Of a DNA stretch of 6,386 bases, positions 5,970-6,386 are shown piece by piece. This stretch comes from Actinomycetes bacterium (GTDB lineage: Bacteria; Actinomycetota; Coriobacteriia; Anaerosomatales; JAJZPX01): the NCBI GenBank assembly GCA_021811025.1, contig JAJZPX010000119.1:1-6386 (forward strand). Direction: 5' to 3'. Numbering within the stretch: the first letter of the stretch is position 1; the number at the start of each line of letters is the position of its first letter. Made by a program: the position numbers and the translations under genes. The notes under the pieces were generated by a model, which had not been told where the DNA came from, made no database searches, and saw only the letters and a program-made list of their open reading frames with translations.

Positions 5970-6386
5970 ATGGGCGAACTGCGAATCGGCGTCGTGACCA
6001 GCTCCGACAGCTGTCACCGCGGCGAGCGCGAGGACCTCTCGGGCAAGGCGATAATAGAGGCTTGCGCCGGGCGCGGCTGGGACGTCGTCGGCTACCACGT
6101 GTGCCCGGACGAAGCCGAGTGCCTCACGACGTCGATCGTGGATCTCGCCGACGTCCACGACGCCGACGTCGTCCTCACGACCGGCGGCACGGGTCTCGGC
6201 CCGAGAGACGTCACGCCCGAGGCGACGCTCGCGGCGTGCCCCCGGCTCGTCCCCGGCATCGCCGAGGCGATCCGCGCCGAGTCGCTCAAGGTGACTCCTC
6301 GCGCGATGCTCTCGCGAGCGGTCTCCGCGCAGCGGGGAAAGACCGTCGTCATCAACCTCCCCGGCAGCGTCAAGGCCGTGCGTGAG
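5970..6386 (+). CDS. mogA: MogA/MoaB-family molybdopterin adenylyltransferase (3' end outside window)
   Basis: This frame runs from ATG 5970 to the window edge without a stop, giving 139 residues. Family members are about 160-200 residues, so only the tail is missing. The protein adenylylates molybdopterin with ATP, making the substrate that MoeA uses for metal insertion. It opens with RIGVVTSSDSCHRGEREDLSG, the usual first strand and loop. It then has VVLTTGGTGLGPRDVTPEAT (codons 69-88), the molybdopterin-binding signature with the TTGGTG core and the conserved Asp in PRDVTPE. RAMLSRAV and INLPGSVKAVRE follow; the INLPG ending leans to MogA rather than MoaB, but the family split is uncertain. 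The start is 4 bases after the MOSC stop, preceded by AGGAGG. Codons 28-29 are two consecutive ATA, unusual in a sequence that otherwise prefers ATC. With moeA in the same operon, both halves of the metal-insertion step are encoded together. Confidence 0.94.
   Translation, partial: MGELRIGVVTSSDSCHRGEREDLSGKAIIEACAGRGWDVVGYHVCPDEAECLTTSIVDLADVHDADVVLTTGGTGLGPRDVTPEATLAACPRLVPGIAEAIRAESLKVTPRAMLSRAVSAQRGKTVVINLPGSVKAVRE

Noticed and set aside
6051..6056. Two consecutive ATA codons in the MogA/MoaB-family gene, possibly a sign of transfer or translational pausing
   Set aside because: ATA also appears in the transporter and MoaA genes here, and the rest of the gene has the same GC-rich codon use, so it is not strong evidence of anything.

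Overview
The window is a dense, single-strand molybdenum (or tungsten) cofactor operon from a GC-rich bacterium. By eye the G+C is close to 70%, and most third codon positions are G or C. Every gene lies on the + strand. Nine coding regions fill the window, and the largest gap between neighbours is 4 bases. I see no room for an internal terminator or a conventional promoter. There are no RNA genes, mobile elements, CRISPR arrays or convincing repeats.

The order is: the 3' end of a molybdate/tungstate-type ABC transporter ATPase (3-560); a MobA-FdhD fusion (557-1960); moeA (1957-3198); a 59-residue small protein ending in a CELGCF motif (3195-3374); mobB (3374-3886); moaA (3889-4917); moaC (4919-5407); a stand-alone MOSC-domain protein (5408-5965); and the 5' part of a MogA/MoaB-family gene (5970 to the window end). 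Three junctions are ATGA overlaps, one is TAGTG, and the rest have gaps of 0 to 4 bases, so translational coupling is likely throughout.

The genes form a pathway. The transporter brings in oxyanion. MoaA and MoaC turn GTP into cyclic pyranopterin monophosphate. MPT synthase (MoaD/MoaE) is not in the window. The MogA/MoaB protein adenylylates molybdopterin and MoeA inserts the metal. The MobA half, helped by MobB, makes the guanine dinucleotide form. The FdhD half is expected to pass sulfur to that cofactor for formate dehydrogenase. The MOSC protein probably handles sulfur or cofactor as well. The most notable points are the MobA-FdhD fusion, its apparent loss of one cysteine of the FdhD CxxC motif, a possible internal start that could also yield free FdhD, and the conserved-looking small cysteine protein between moeA and mobB.

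The organism is probably an anaerobe or facultative anaerobe that uses bis-MGD enzymes such as formate dehydrogenase. The base composition, the gene set and an acidic/glycine-rich insert in MoaA would fit a high-GC actinobacterial lineage such as Coriobacteriia. That placement is inference from memory of the families, with low to moderate confidence.
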